The notes beneath the pieces were generated by a model that worked only from the letters and a program-made list of their open reading frames with translations, did not search any database and was not told the origin of the DNA. Below are positions 41,088-49,843 of a stretch of DNA of 64,000 nucleotides, one piece after another. The DNA lies in contig CAJTLC010000005.1 of assembly GCA_910576995.1 (NCBI GenBank), positions 1-64,000 on the forward strand, read 5' to 3'. The translations under genes and the position numbers were made by a program. Position 1 is the first letter of the stretch; each line of letters begins with the position of its first letter. This stretch comes from an uncultured Ruminococcus sp. GTDB taxonomy: Bacteria > Bacillota > Clostridia > Oscillospirales > Ruminococcaceae.

Positions 41088-42980
41088 TTATTTCCCGTCG
41101 TGTCCCGCACGGGAATTCTTTTTTTGCTTTTTTACTTCATACATAAGTTCGTCAGCCTGCTTTATAATTCTATAAAGAGTATCCCCACTGCCTACGGTTG
41201 TGACATAGCTTCCGAGACTCGCGGAAATGCTGTATGGCTTGTTGATAATGTCGTTTATGCTTGCCAGTTTTGCATTGAAACGTTTTTCAAGCAGTTCCGA
41301 GGAATCGTCGGTGGCATTCTGATCGAAAAGTACGAATTCATCTCCGCCGAATCGGGCGCATATAACGTTGGGACGGCAGCATTCCTTAATAGCGGAAGCC
41401 AACTGCCTGATCGCAAAATCTCCCTCATCGTGACCATAATTATCGTTGATATATTTCAGACCGTCCATGTCGATAAACGTCAGTATAATCTTCTTATTCT
41501 CGGCAACGCAGGTCTTGAAGATGTCGTCTGTAAATTTGATAAAGCCGTTTCTATTGTAAATATCGCACAGAGGATCAATGACATATACTTTATTCAATTC
41601 CTCCATAGCTTTATTTATATGTGTAAGTTTGCGAAGATTTTCAATGGAATGACTGATATTCATTGAGAATGTATGGCAGAGAAGATTGATGGGGAAATCG
41701 CCGTTTGTTATCACATAATAACCAAGAGTTTTATTGCGGAAATGGAGAGGGAGGAAGTAATTTATGTTTCCACCGCTTTCCTGAGGAACGGGGAACATTT
41801 CACTGCCGCGGAAATATTCAACGCTGTCCAGATTGCCTTTATCCCAGACGAACGGAGAAGTCATGCTGTCGTACAAATCGTAATCCATAGAAGCAAACGC
41901 CTCCTGCCAGTTGCTTGTCAGACAGAGTGAAAAACGCTCGCAGTCGAGTTCTTCTACGAAATTCTTGATCACGTCGAAAAGTTCGGATGCATTTTCCGTT
42001 TCGGCAAGTTTGGCGGCAAGAATGTTAAGTTTGTGGATATTATCATTAGTATATTCGATCTTATTGTACATAGTTTTGCGGAATTCGCTGAAATTATCAG
42101 GCGCGAGAGATTCGCAGCCGCAGCTTTCGGTAAATACGCAGGAAGCCTCCAATTCTTTGTATTTAGGCTCTTTTTTGGCAAGAAGATCGAGTATAACGCT
42201 GCAAGCGAGACTTCCGAGTTTAGCAAGCGGTCTTGTGACCGTAGTGAGTGCAGGACAGTAATTTCTCGCGCTGAACGTATGGTCAAAACCTGTCACGATA
42301 ACGTCGAGAGGAATGCAGAATCCGTATTTTTCAAGGGTGCTTATAGCCGTCAGCGCCATAGCGTCGTTAGCGCAGATGAAAGCGTCGGGAAGAGGAAGTC
42401 CTGATCTCATGTATTCCTCGATAGCGTCATGACCGTCATATCGGCGGAATTCTCCGTAATAAATGCGGTTTTCTTCAACTGTAAGCCCGTTTTCAGCCAT
42501 AACGTCGCGAAAAGCAAGCAGACGTTCGACTGCTTCGGGATTTGACATTGGACCTGATATGTAATTTATGACTTTTGCGCCGTGTTCTGTTATAACGTGT
42601 CGCACCATATCGCGCATTGCCTTGGTGTTGTTAATGCTGATATTGTGGAATTCCGGAAAATCGTCGCAGTCAAAAACAACTGCCGGGATTCCTGAAGCTT
42701 TTATGCGGCTGATAATATTTTCCTTTACAGAATCATCGTTGATAGTGTTGGTCATCAGTATTGCCGCGTCAAATTTTTTAAGATTTGCAAGTTTGTATAT
42801 GGCGTATTCGCCTATATCGAAGAGTTTACTGTCGATCATGCCGCCGAAAGCTGCAAAATATGATACGTTTATATTGTTTCTGCGGGCAAATTCGTTTATG
42901 CCGACAATGATATTATTCTGGTATTCTTCATCGAGACCTGCAACGAAAACGGCAATGTCGATTACTTTTCCTAAGTTCAT
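41088..42980 (-). CDS. Cytosolic diguanylate cyclase with LacI-type ligand-binding domain
   Basis: 630 residues without signal peptide or membrane helices. Residues about 1-290 look like the periplasmic-binding fold of LacI repressors, without a DNA-binding head: DIAVFVAGLDEEYQNNIIVG, NYISGPMSNPEAVERLLAF, PDAFICANDAMALTAIS and VIVTGFDH. A middle region (about 300-455) may be GAF-like. The C-terminal GGDEF domain (about 465-620) keeps the active motif FGGDEF. It should make cyclic di-GMP in response to a small molecule, probably a sugar. A 9-bp inverted repeat lies in its leader (42998-43040). Confidence 0.88.
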   Translation of the reverse strand: MNLGKVIDIAVFVAGLDEEYQNNIIVGINEFARRNNINVSYFAAFGGMIDSKLFDIGEYAIYKLANLKKFDAAILMTNTINDDSVKENIISRIKASGIPAVVFDCDDFPEFHNISINNTKAMRDMVRHVITEHGAKVINYISGPMSNPEAVERLLAFRDVMAENGLTVEENRIYYGEFRRYDGHDAIEEYMRSGLPLPDAFICANDAMALTAISTLEKYGFCIPLDVIVTGFDHTFSARNYCPALTTVTRPLAKLGSLACSVILDLLAKKEPKYKELEASCVFTESCGCESLAPDNFSEFRKTMYNKIEYTNDNIHKLNILAAKLAETENASELFDVIKNFVEELDCERFSLCLTSNWQEAFASMDYDLYDSMTSPFVWDKGNLDSVEYFRGSEMFPVPQESGGNINYFLPLHFRNKTLGYYVITNGDFPINLLCHTFSMNISHSIENLRKLTHINKAMEELNKVYVIDPLCDIYNRNGFIKFTDDIFKTCVAENKKIILTFIDMDGLKYINDNYGHDEGDFAIRQLASAIKECCRPNVICARFGGDEFVLFDQNATDDSSELLEKRFNAKLASINDIINKPYSISASLGSYVTTVGSGDTLYRIIKQADELMYEVKKQKKNSRAGHDGK

Positions 42981-42997
42981 TATAGCATCTCCCGTCC

Positions 42998-43040
42998 GTT
43001 GTATACATCAAAGTTATTCTGAAAATCAAAAGTATACAAC
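42998..43040. promoter_or_regulatory. Inverted repeat in the GGDEF gene leader
   Basis: GTTGTATAC (42998-43006) and GTATACAAC (43032-43040) are perfect reverse complements 25 bases apart, 18-60 bases upstream of the start of the 41088-42980 gene. This could be an operator with two half-sites or an RNA stem. Confidence 0.5.
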
Positions 43041-43247
43041 AATTTCATTATAGTACAATATTATTATATCACATTTTTATAAAATTTAAAGAGGAAAATA
43101 TAAATTTTAAAAAAATCGTCGTTTTGCACATTAAACGCATCGCTTTTTTGTGCAGATATACAACATGGATTAAATAGGAAAAATGATTTTGTTTAAATCT
43201 ACAATTATTATACATTAATTTTGTGTAAAATGCTTAGGGTATTTCTA

Positions 43248-43276
43248 TTTACTTTTTCGCTTTTTTGTGCTAAAAT
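43248..43276 (+). promoter_or_regulatory. Promoter of the acyl-CoA ligase operon
   Basis: TTTACT (43248-43253), 17-base spacer, TAAAAT (43271-43276). Confidence 0.55.
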
Positions 43277-43347
43277 ATTATATATTTGGATTTGCATTCA
43301 TACTATCCGAATGCTATTTCCCAAAAAATTGAAAGGATAATAATTCG

Positions 43348-44982
43348 ATGCCTATTACAGAATTACTTGAAAGAAACGCGCAGCTTTACGGAAACGATAT
43401 CGCCCTTGTGGAGGTCAATCCGGAAATTACTGAAAACAGGCGCGTAACGTGGAAAGAATACGAGCTTATCGAGCCGAATCCGGAATGCCGCTACAGGCGC
43501 GAGATAACATGGAAAGTTTTTGATGAAAAAGCTAACCGTTTTGCGAATATGCTTCTTGAAAGAGGAGTGAGAAAGGGTGATAAAATAGGCATTCTTCTTA
43601 TGAACTGTCTTGAATGGCTCCCCATTTATTTCGGAATCCTTAAAACAGGCGCTCTTGCCGTGCCGCTTAATTTCAGATATACTGCTGATGAAATAAAATA
43701 TTGTCTTGAACTTGCCGAAGTCGACGTGCTTATGTTCGGTCCTGAATTTATTGGAAGAGTTGAAGAAATAGCGGAGGAAATCAGCCGCAACAGACTGATT
43801 TTTTATGTTGGAGAGGGCTGCCCGACTTTCGCGGAGCATTACGACAGCAATGTTGCGAACTGTTCAAGCACTGCTCCGGATATAAAGCTTACCGACGCAG
43901 ACGACGCTGCTATCTATTTTTCGTCTGGTACGACGGGGTTTCCGAAAGCTATACTTCATAATCATGAAAGTCTTGTTCATTCCGCTAAAGTTGAACAGAA
44001 TCATCACGGTCAGGCACGCGACGACGTTTTCCTCTGTATTCCACCGCTTTATCATACGGGTGCGAAAATGCACTGGTTCGGAAGCCTGTTTTCAGGAAGC
44101 AAAGCGGTTCTTTTGAAAGGCGTTAAGCCGAAGTCGATAATCGAGACAGTGTCGAATGAAAAATGCACTATTGTATGGCTGCTCGTTCCGTGGGCGCAGG
44201 ATATTCTTGACGCTATTGACCGCGGAGACATTGATATCAAAGAATATTCGCTTTCTCAGTGGCGGCTCATGCATATCGGAGCGCAGCCTGTTCCTCCGTC
44301 GCTTATCGCGCGCTGGAAAGAACATTTCCCGAATCATCAGTACGATACGAATTACGGACTCAGCGAGTCAATAGGACCGGGCTGCGTTCATCTTGGAGTC
44401 GAGAATATACATAAGGTCGGAGCTATCGGTAAAGCTGGATTCGGCTGGGAAGTCAAGATCGCCGATGAAAACGGAAATACCGTATCGCGCGGCGAAGTAG
44501 GGGAACTTTATGTAAAAGGACCGGGCGTTATGACTTGTTATTACCATGATGAAAAGGCGACTGCCGAAAGTCTGCACGACGGATGGCTTCTTACCGGCGA
44601 TATGGCTCAGGAGGACGAGGACGGCTTCATTTTCCTTGTCGATCGCAAGAAAGACGTTATTATCAGCGGCGGTGAAAATCTTTATCCCGTTCAGATCGAA
44701 GATTTCCTCCGTTCGCATCCTGCCGTCAAGGACGTTGCGGTAATCGGACTGCCTGATAAGCGTCTTGGTGAAATTGCCGCTGCTATAATTTCCCTGAAAG
44801 ACGGAATGACGTGCAGCGAGGAGGATATAAACGCGTTTTGTCAGAAAATGCCGAGATATAAACGTCCACATAAGGTTATTTTTGCCGATGTTCCGCGAAA
44901 TCCTACGGGCAAGATCGAAAAGCCGAAGCTTCGTGAAATATATTGCGGCGAAAGTCTTGTGGCGTCGCAAATAAAGAATTGA
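43348..44982 (+). CDS. AMP-dependent acyl/aryl-CoA ligase
   Basis: 544 residues, normal for ANL-superfamily ligases. ATP-binding motif YFSSGTTGFPKAILHNH is near 190, followed by YHTGAKMHWFGS, YGLSESIGP (A5), GWLLTGDMAQEDEDGFIFLVDRK (A7/A8) and the C-terminal catalytic Lys in NPTGKIEKPKL. The N-terminal part has an unusual duplicated phrase (RRVTWKEYE...RREITWKVFDE, about 29-56). It should activate a carboxylic acid as adenylate and then CoA ester; which acid is not clear. The thioesterase 10 bp downstream points to a reversible acyl-CoA pathway. Confidence 0.88.
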   Translation: MPITELLERNAQLYGNDIALVEVNPEITENRRVTWKEYELIEPNPECRYRREITWKVFDEKANRFANMLLERGVRKGDKIGILLMNCLEWLPIYFGILKTGALAVPLNFRYTADEIKYCLELAEVDVLMFGPEFIGRVEEIAEEISRNRLIFYVGEGCPTFAEHYDSNVANCSSTAPDIKLTDADDAAIYFSSGTTGFPKAILHNHESLVHSAKVEQNHHGQARDDVFLCIPPLYHTGAKMHWFGSLFSGSKAVLLKGVKPKSIIETVSNEKCTIVWLLVPWAQDILDAIDRGDIDIKEYSLSQWRLMHIGAQPVPPSLIARWKEHFPNHQYDTNYGLSESIGPGCVHLGVENIHKVGAIGKAGFGWEVKIADENGNTVSRGEVGELYVKGPGVMTCYYHDEKATAESLHDGWLLTGDMAQEDEDGFIFLVDRKKDVIISGGENLYPVQIEDFLRSHPAVKDVAVIGLPDKRLGEIAAAIISLKDGMTCSEEDINAFCQKMPRYKRPHKVIFADVPRNPTGKIEKPKLREIYCGESLVASQIKN

Positions 44983-44992
44983 GGAGACGAAA

Positions 44993-45403
44993 ATGAACAT
45001 TGAATATTCAGAAAATCTTGATAAAGTCCGCGAAATATTCAAGGGAGATAAGTTTGCGTCGGAAAACGGCATGATAATTGATGAAATAGGCGATCATTAT
45101 GCAAAATGCAGCGTTGAACTTAAAGATATTCACAAAAACGCAATGGGAGGAGTTATGGGTGGAGTTCATTTCACTCTTGCGGATTTTGCTTTCGCTGTTG
45201 CCGCTAACTGGCAGCAAATGGGGACTGTCGCCTTAAGCACGGACATTTCATTTATAGGCGCTGTCAAGGGGAGCAGGCTTACAGCTGAAGCGACTCTTGT
45301 GAAGAATGGACGTTCCACCTGCTGCTATCATATAACGGTCATGGACGATCTTGGAAATATTGCCGCTGATGTGAAAACCATAGGATTTCATAAAAAGTTC
45401 TGA
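44993..45403 (+). CDS. PaaI-type hotdog-fold thioesterase
   Basis: 136 residues. The hotdog signature is KNAMGGVMGGVHFTLADFAFAVAAN, with the Gly-Gly-x-His-Phe loop and the catalytic Asp. The strand TDISFIGAVKGSRLTAEAT and the closing VKTIGFHKKF fit PaaI/YdiI proteins. These hydrolyse aryl- or acyl-CoA, often as a rescue step. It is 10 bp after the CoA-ligase stop with GAGGAG at the junction, so the two genes form an operon. Confidence 0.88.
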   Translation: MNIEYSENLDKVREIFKGDKFASENGMIIDEIGDHYAKCSVELKDIHKNAMGGVMGGVHFTLADFAFAVAANWQQMGTVALSTDISFIGAVKGSRLTAEATLVKNGRSTCCYHITVMDDLGNIAADVKTIGFHKKF

Positions 45404-45442
45404 AATTTCAGTTCAAATATGAAAATTTATACTAAACATTAT

Positions 45443-45607
45443 TTAGACTTGTTCTAAAACCTCTGAAGCACCGCCTGACTTGTTTTTTTACGTCATGCTT
45501 TGCCAATTTTCCTTGAAATACATACAGTATTCCTGCGGAAAATTGACTTTGCCTGACGCAAAAAATCCTGCGTCATTCGACACTTCTATGGTTTTAGAAC
45601 AGGTCTA
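45443..45607 (+). repeat. Full-length palindromic repeat element
   Basis: The left arm TTAGACTTGTTCTAAAACC mirrors the right arm (TAGACCTGTTCTAAAACC in reverse complement). The inner part also folds: CGCCTGACTTG, CATACAGTATTCCTGCGG and TGCCTGACGCAAAAAATC. The core differs more from the other copies but keeps a CAGTATTCCTGCG block seen at 49927. It lies between the thioesterase and Nudix genes. Confidence 0.75.
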
Positions 45608-45662
45608 TTGAATAGATTTCGAGAAAATTCTGAAAGTAATAGTGAAAATTTGTTGAAAAAGG

Positions 45663-45691
45663 TTGACTTTTTATTTAGAAAGGTATATAAT
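45663..45691 (+). promoter_or_regulatory. Promoter of the Nudix gene
   Basis: TTGACT (45663-45668), 17-base spacer, TATAAT (45686-45691). Confidence 0.8.
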
Positions 45692-45727
45692 AACAACGCT
45701 GAAATTTTTTGTATGGGAGATTTTATT

Positions 45728-46504
45728 ATGGATGATGTTGAGATTTATCTTAATCGATTGGCGTTGGAAAAAGATATTTATGCAGAAATAGCTTTAAAAA
45801 CTAATTCCGAAATTACTGACGTCAAATCATTGGATGCTTATTTGGAAAACGACGGCTTAAATTTAAAGTTTGATCTTTACGTTTCCTCTGAAAGTGTATC
45901 GAACGAAACGATCGATGAGATCCTTGACGTATTTAATAAGCATGACAATATTTATTGCCAGATAATAAAAAATGAGTTTCTTAATCTTATCGACGAAGAG
46001 CATCATATGCTTCCGCAGGCTAAACCGCGCTGTCTTGTCCATCGCGACGGCAATCTTCATCTGGCTGTCCATGTGTGGATAGTTATGGAAAAGGATATGG
46101 GTGTTTATGTGCTTTTGCAGAAGAGATCGGATAAAAAGAAAATCCATCCGGAATGTTACGATGTTTCCGCCGCAGGTCATGTTCCGCAGAGTGAAGAAGT
46201 CCGAATTTCTGCCGTTCGTGAAGTTGAGGAGGAACTGGGCTTGAAAATAAGCGAGCATGATCTTGATTTTCTTGGATTTCATAGATCGGGTTATGACTGC
46301 GGTGAAATTTGCGACAATGAGATAAGAGCCGTATATCTTTATCGCAGGCATATTGACGCCGATAAGCTGGCGCTTCAGGAATCCGAAGTCGAATCTGTAT
46401 GCTGGGCTGAGATAGACGAACTTCTTGCGGGAATGGACGATGCTTCTTTTGTGAACTGCATCGACCGTGAAGAACTTTTCATGATAAAAAAATCTATTTA
46501 TTGA
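45728..46504 (+). CDS. Nudix hydrolase with extra N-terminal domain
   Basis: 258 residues from the ATG at 45728, with GGGAG eight bases upstream. The Nudix box is complete: GHVPQSEEVRISAVREVEEELG, here split as GHVPQSE and REVEEELG (about 155-177). The Nudix part (about 100-258) is like the YfcD/isopentenyl-diphosphate-isomerase-like group (PRCLVHRDGNLHLAVHVWI, RSDKKKIHPECYDVSAAG). The N-terminal 95 residues are an acidic helical region not seen in short Nudix proteins and not recognised. The substrate cannot be predicted. Its own promoter and terminator frame it. Confidence 0.85.
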   Translation: MDDVEIYLNRLALEKDIYAEIALKTNSEITDVKSLDAYLENDGLNLKFDLYVSSESVSNETIDEILDVFNKHDNIYCQIIKNEFLNLIDEEHHMLPQAKPRCLVHRDGNLHLAVHVWIVMEKDMGVYVLLQKRSDKKKIHPECYDVSAAGHVPQSEEVRISAVREVEEELGLKISEHDLDFLGFHRSGYDCGEICDNEIRAVYLYRRHIDADKLALQESEVESVCWAEIDELLAGMDDASFVNCIDREELFMIKKSIY

Positions 46505-46515
46505 TAAACTTGTAA

Positions 46516-46556
46516 ATGCACGCCCATTCGGTAAAGTATCGAATGGGCGTGCATTT
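46516..46556 (+). terminator. Intrinsic terminator
   Basis: ATGCACGCCCATTCG-GTAAAGTAT-CGAATGGGCGTGCAT followed by TTT, a 15-bp perfect stem. Confidence 0.88.
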
Positions 46557-46623
46557 TAGAGCCTGTTCAGTATCTTTTCAAGAAATTAAAGCTGATTAGC
46601 CGAACTATGAACACAGGATCTAA
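46556..46623. repeat. Small palindromic repeat, carries the radC stop codon
   Basis: Left arm TTAGAGCCTGTTCAGTATC, right arm in reverse complement TTAGATCCTGTGTTCATAG: related but unequal, suggesting a chimera of two arm types or decay. The stop codon TAG of the minus-strand gene ending at 46620 lies in the right arm. Confidence 0.55.
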
Positions 46624-47330
46624 ATATATGTCGGCAAATCGTCGAAAATAATTTCTTTTGACTGCGTTCGCATGGAGTGTATGTCAGTTTCGCCTCCGCA
46701 TCCGACTATAATATGATCTGCAAGAGTAATTCCCAGCAGGTCAAGCGCATTTTTGATATTGCGAGTTGAGGATATATCGTCTGCTGATGGAGTGCATACG
46801 CCCATGGGGTGATTATGAGCGATAAACAGATATGCTCCTTCGTTTTTCATTGCAAAATCAACTATTTCTCTGCAAGATAATACGACTTCAGAAACTGCGC
46901 CGCTGCTTAGAATCTTTGAATCTATAACTTTGAAATTTTTGGAAACTGCCGTTGCGACGATTATTTCAACATGTTCTGCGCTTAGATACGCAGAAAAATA
47001 TCTTTTCGCATTCTCGACGGTATCAAGAGGCAATTCTCTGCATTTTTCCAATTCGCAGATTCGTTTTAGCTGCGGAATGAGCGTAAGCAGAAGTGCGCTT
47101 TGCCAATTCGTTCCGCAGTCTTTAACTAAAAATTGGGGATCAGAGTCCATTGCCATTTTAAGTGTTCCGTAAATTTCGGAAAGCTTAGATACGACTTTTT
47201 CTATTTTATTGCTTTTTTCGGAATATGAAAGGATAAGAGTGAATTTCTCAGTGTCAGTAAGAGAATCAAAACCTTTTTCCTGATACTTATTTTTTATAAT
47301 ATCAAATGTTTTCTGAATTTCGTTCGCCAT
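46620..47330 (-). CDS. RadC-family JAMM protein, intact metal motif
   Basis: 236 residues. The C-terminal MPN+/JAMM domain (about 120-225) has IAHNHPMGVCTPSADD, the metal-binding HxH...S..D, and a Glu near SGAVSEVVLS. The N-terminal part is helical, with a weak helix-hairpin-helix. RadC proteins are common in mobile and chromosomal DNA; their function remains unsettled. It lies 15 bp after a second, diverged RadC gene. No clear Shine-Dalgarno is seen before the ATG at 47330, so translation is perhaps coupled to the upstream gene. Confidence 0.85.
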   Translation of the reverse strand: MANEIQKTFDIIKNKYQEKGFDSLTDTEKFTLILSYSEKSNKIEKVVSKLSEIYGTLKMAMDSDPQFLVKDCGTNWQSALLLTLIPQLKRICELEKCRELPLDTVENAKRYFSAYLSAEHVEIIVATAVSKNFKVIDSKILSSGAVSEVVLSCREIVDFAMKNEGAYLFIAHNHPMGVCTPSADDISSTRNIKNALDLLGITLADHIIVGCGGETDIHSMRTQSKEIIFDDLPTYI

Positions 47331-47345
47331 GATTTTGGGTATAGG

Positions 47346-48017
47346 TTAAAAAGAAAAAATGCCGCATTCTCTAAGTGAAACAGTATTTTTTTCGAAGCAG
47401 ACTATGGAATCAATGAGATTGATGCCTATACATGTATATTTCTCAGCAAACATACGTGTAATAGCAAGATCGTTTTTATCGGGAAGAAAAATACCTGAAG
47501 CGTGATTAATACCAAGGCTGATCTTATTGCAGTCTGATTTTAAAAGAAGTTCAACTATGCGGCGCTGTTCATTTACATCGGTAAGCACTCCGGATTTTGT
47601 AAAGCTTATTTTGCCGCGTATTTCGTAGTTCCCGGCAATGTTTAGAAGCAGACACAAGTCGGATGAGACGTTTTCAAAATAATCGAGAAAATATTTTGAT
47701 AAGTCTTTTTCAGCCATTGTAGCAGGGCTGACTGTGCTGTCTGAACATATGTCGGAAATAAGTTTCAGGAACATCGCAGAGGATTTTCCCATGCCGTTAA
47801 CGGAGGCGATCTCTTCTTCGGAAGCGTTGAATATTCCGTTGAAACTTTTGAATTTATTCATGAGTTGGTGGGCAATTTCGTTTGTATTTCTTCGCGGAAT
47901 AACGTAATACAGCAGATACTCCAGCAATTCGTGATCGTAGAACGAATCCGCGCCTTGTTTTAAAAGACGACTTCTCATTCGTTCTCTATGCCCGTGGTGA
48001 AGGGAATCCTTGTCCAT
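47346..48017 (-). CDS. RadC-family protein with degenerate metal site
   Basis: 223 residues from the ATG at 48017 (GGAGG six bases upstream). The N-terminal HhH part is well kept: HGHRERMRSRLLKQG, LLEYLLYYVIPRRNTNEIAHQL, NASEEEIASVNGMGKSSAMFLKL. The JAMM region reads GINHASGIFLPDKND where active members have HNHPSG, so one metal His is replaced (I for H) and the Pro is lost. A catalytic role is unlikely. It may be a regulatory partner of the intact paralog next door. The promoter is at 48079-48107. Confidence 0.82.
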   Translation of the reverse strand: MDKDSLHHGHRERMRSRLLKQGADSFYDHELLEYLLYYVIPRRNTNEIAHQLMNKFKSFNGIFNASEEEIASVNGMGKSSAMFLKLISDICSDSTVSPATMAEKDLSKYFLDYFENVSSDLCLLLNIAGNYEIRGKISFTKSGVLTDVNEQRRIVELLLKSDCNKISLGINHASGIFLPDKNDLAITRMFAEKYTCIGINLIDSIVCFEKNTVSLRECGIFSF

Positions 48018-48078
48018 TTTCATCCTCCGGAGTGTAATTTTATTTATTAGTAGATGATATAGCGTATAAATTTATTTT

Positions 48079-48107
48079 ATTATACCATATTTTTTATATA
48101 AATTCAA
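48079..48107 (-). promoter_or_regulatory. Promoter of the radC pair
   Basis: Minus strand TTGAAT, 17-base spacer, TATAAT (plus-strand 48102-48107 and 48079-48084). Confidence 0.7.
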
Positions 48108-48109
48108 GT

Positions 48110-48686
48110 ATTAAATGCAAAATTTAATTTTTTAGTTATTGAATAGCGGGGGAGTAATACTCGGAAACGAATTGTTGGCAGTTGAAAGAAAATTAATCCA
48201 ATCACCTTTTCGGCGTTTTTAATAAAAATATAGGCTGTATTATTTTTAAAACTGTTCAATCATATAAACTTGATTTTTTTTCCGGGGAATTTCGAGCTTT
48301 TTTGGCATTAATATATGTAGGGATATTTTTCATGGACATCTTAAAGCCTGCGTTTAAAAACAAAAAGTTTATTAAATGGATATTCATGATTTCACGATAT
48401 TTCAACGAGCAAATTCCAGCATATTGAACAGCAAAAGTTTTATAAGGTTGTATCATTTTTCAAGATTAAAAACCAGCAGATTTTTTTGATAGAAATTAAA
48501 TTCAAAACGCATTATAAACAATAAAATTTACGATAGTTATGTTTTTATTTCCGATGCATCGATTTGTAAAAATTACGGCAAATTCATACATAGATTTGGA
48601 ATTAAACTTGTTTTTATTTTTTATCCGTCTTTAAATCATTTGACCCGAATTTGTTCGTTGAAATGTTGTGAAATATTTTTCTCTAT
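48110..48686. other. AT-rich stretch without a recognisable gene
   Basis: Nearly 580 bp of AT-rich DNA with no reading frame that combines a ribosome-binding site, reasonable length and recognisable protein. A minus-strand frame at 48256-48456 has no good start site. No tandem repeats or strong hairpins were seen until the terminator at 48687. It may be decayed coding DNA. Confidence 0.5.
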
Positions 48687-48729
48687 AAAAAAGAGCATGA
48701 CCGTTTAAAAGCGGTCATGCTCTTTTTTA
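48687..48729. terminator. Strong bidirectional intrinsic terminator
   Basis: AAAAAAGAGCATGACCG-TTTAAAAG-CGGTCATGCTCTTTTTT. It can end the Spo0A-like gene transcript arriving on the minus strand. Confidence 0.88.
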
Positions 48730-48760
48730 TTTAACTTGCCTTTGGCGCAAAATATATTCT

Positions 48761-48780
48761 GGAGCGTGTTCACATAAAAC
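48761..48780. repeat. Solo arm of the palindromic repeat
   Basis: GGAGCGTGTTCACATAAAAC matches the left arm at 12614. It touches the stop codon of the minus-strand Spo0A-like gene; no opposite arm was found. Confidence 0.5.
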
Positions 48781-49496
48781 TAAGCGCTCAATTTCTTGAT
48801 CGAATTGTATTCTTTAGCCGCCGCGATCACCATTTTACCGGCTGTTAATTTGTTTGGACTTGGATCTTCGGTACCGTTAAAATTTATATTATTCAACATA
48901 GCGATTTTAGCGATCTTCCGCAGACCGCGCTCAACAGCGGCATATGAAGTTGAGCAGGCTTTGGCTATCGCCGGATACATTTGGGTCGTTTTCATTTTTG
49001 AATTTGTGATAGAGGGATTTTCAATGCATTTCATTATGCCGACAGCAAGATAATTGAAGCCTATCAGATCGTATGGAATTTTCTTGTTATAGAGATAATC
49101 TATTATCTCGGGAACATAGATTCTTTCGTTAGCGATGATATGATCTTCAACGATAGCAGTATATATTTCAGTAGGCGTACTTGTGATATCAAGGCATTTT
49201 TGAATGCCTATAGACAGCAATTCTTCTTTGACCGCGTCAGATCTGATCATTGAGATCGCATATATTTTGAGTTGGGGATTGTTGTCCATTATTTTTTTAA
49301 GCAGTCCGAAAGTATCTTCACTATATTTTCTTACATAAAAAATAATTCCGTCGTACCGATCTTTTTGAACTTCATCGCAGATAATTTTTATACTGTTTCC
49401 GCAGCATTTTGTATCGAATCCAAATCGGCTGATAAGATTTGAAATATTCTTTCCGCTTCCATTAAGTGTGTTTCCAATAAGAAATTTTGGGTTCAT
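48780..49496 (-). CDS. Spo0A-like regulator with degenerate receiver domain
   Basis: 238 residues from the ATG at 49496 (AGGAG ten bases upstream). Residues about 130-235 match the Spo0A C-terminal DNA-binding domain: IPYDLIGFNYLAVGIMKCIE, MYPAIAKACSTSYAAVERGLRKI, NKLTAGKMVIAAA. Residues 1-120 have a receiver-like fold (FLIGNTLN, then DGIIFYVRK), but the acidic pair is absent and Phe-Tyr stands where the phosphorylated Asp should be. It is therefore unlikely to be controlled by phosphotransfer. True Spo0A has an intact receiver, so this is a paralog, target unknown. Confidence 0.82.
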   Translation of the reverse strand: MNPKFLIGNTLNGSGKNISNLISRFGFDTKCCGNSIKIICDEVQKDRYDGIIFYVRKYSEDTFGLLKKIMDNNPQLKIYAISMIRSDAVKEELLSIGIQKCLDITSTPTEIYTAIVEDHIIANERIYVPEIIDYLYNKKIPYDLIGFNYLAVGIMKCIENPSITNSKMKTTQMYPAIAKACSTSYAAVERGLRKIAKIAMLNNINFNGTEDPSPNKLTAGKMVIAAAKEYNSIKKLSA

Positions 49497-49550
49497 TTTA
49501 TGTTTTCTCCTGTATTTTTTATTAGTTTTATGCAAAATCGTATTAGCTTT

Positions 49551-49579
49551 ATTATACTTTATTTCTTTTTATATGTCAA
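49551..49579 (-). promoter_or_regulatory. Promoter of the Spo0A-like gene
   Basis: Minus strand TTGACA, 17-base spacer, TATAAT (plus-strand 49574-49579 and 49551-49556): full consensus. Confidence 0.85.
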
Positions 49580-49650
49580 TATATATTTATGAATTTATCT
49601 ATATTTGTCATTTTTCCGCAAAAAAAGCTGATTTTATGAAAAACTGCGCG

Positions 49651-49823
49651 CAATTTGATAAGAATCTGCTTATCTGTAAGCGATTCAACTTTAGATAAAG
49701 AAGAGTTTGCTGATAAAAATTTCTCATAGCTGCGTTGTCGTCATCGGGCGTCAGCCCGCTTCTCTCCTCCGCCTTGCTGCGCATAGTTTCATTCGTTTCC
49801 TTTTTGTCGCTTATCAAGTTGTT
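49651..49823. repeat. Possible diverged palindromic element
   Basis: CAATTTGATAAGAATC near the left end and CAACTTGATAAGCGAC (reverse complement of the right end) pair. The inside has GCTGCGTTGTCG and CCTTGCTGCGCATAG. The shape fits the repeat family, but the arms do not begin with TTAGA. Together with the next two elements it fills the 860-bp gap before the hybrid kinase. Confidence 0.35.
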
Positions 49824-49843
49824 TGACATAGCGTTTAGTATAC

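Noticed and set aside
46620..48017. Annotating the two RadC genes as DNA repair proteins
   Set aside because: The old link of radC to radiation repair is not supported. The sequences show only an HhH/JAMM family, one of them with a broken site.
48256..48456. Small gene in the AT-rich gap
   Set aside because: No convincing ribosome-binding site, low-complexity composition and no recognised motif.
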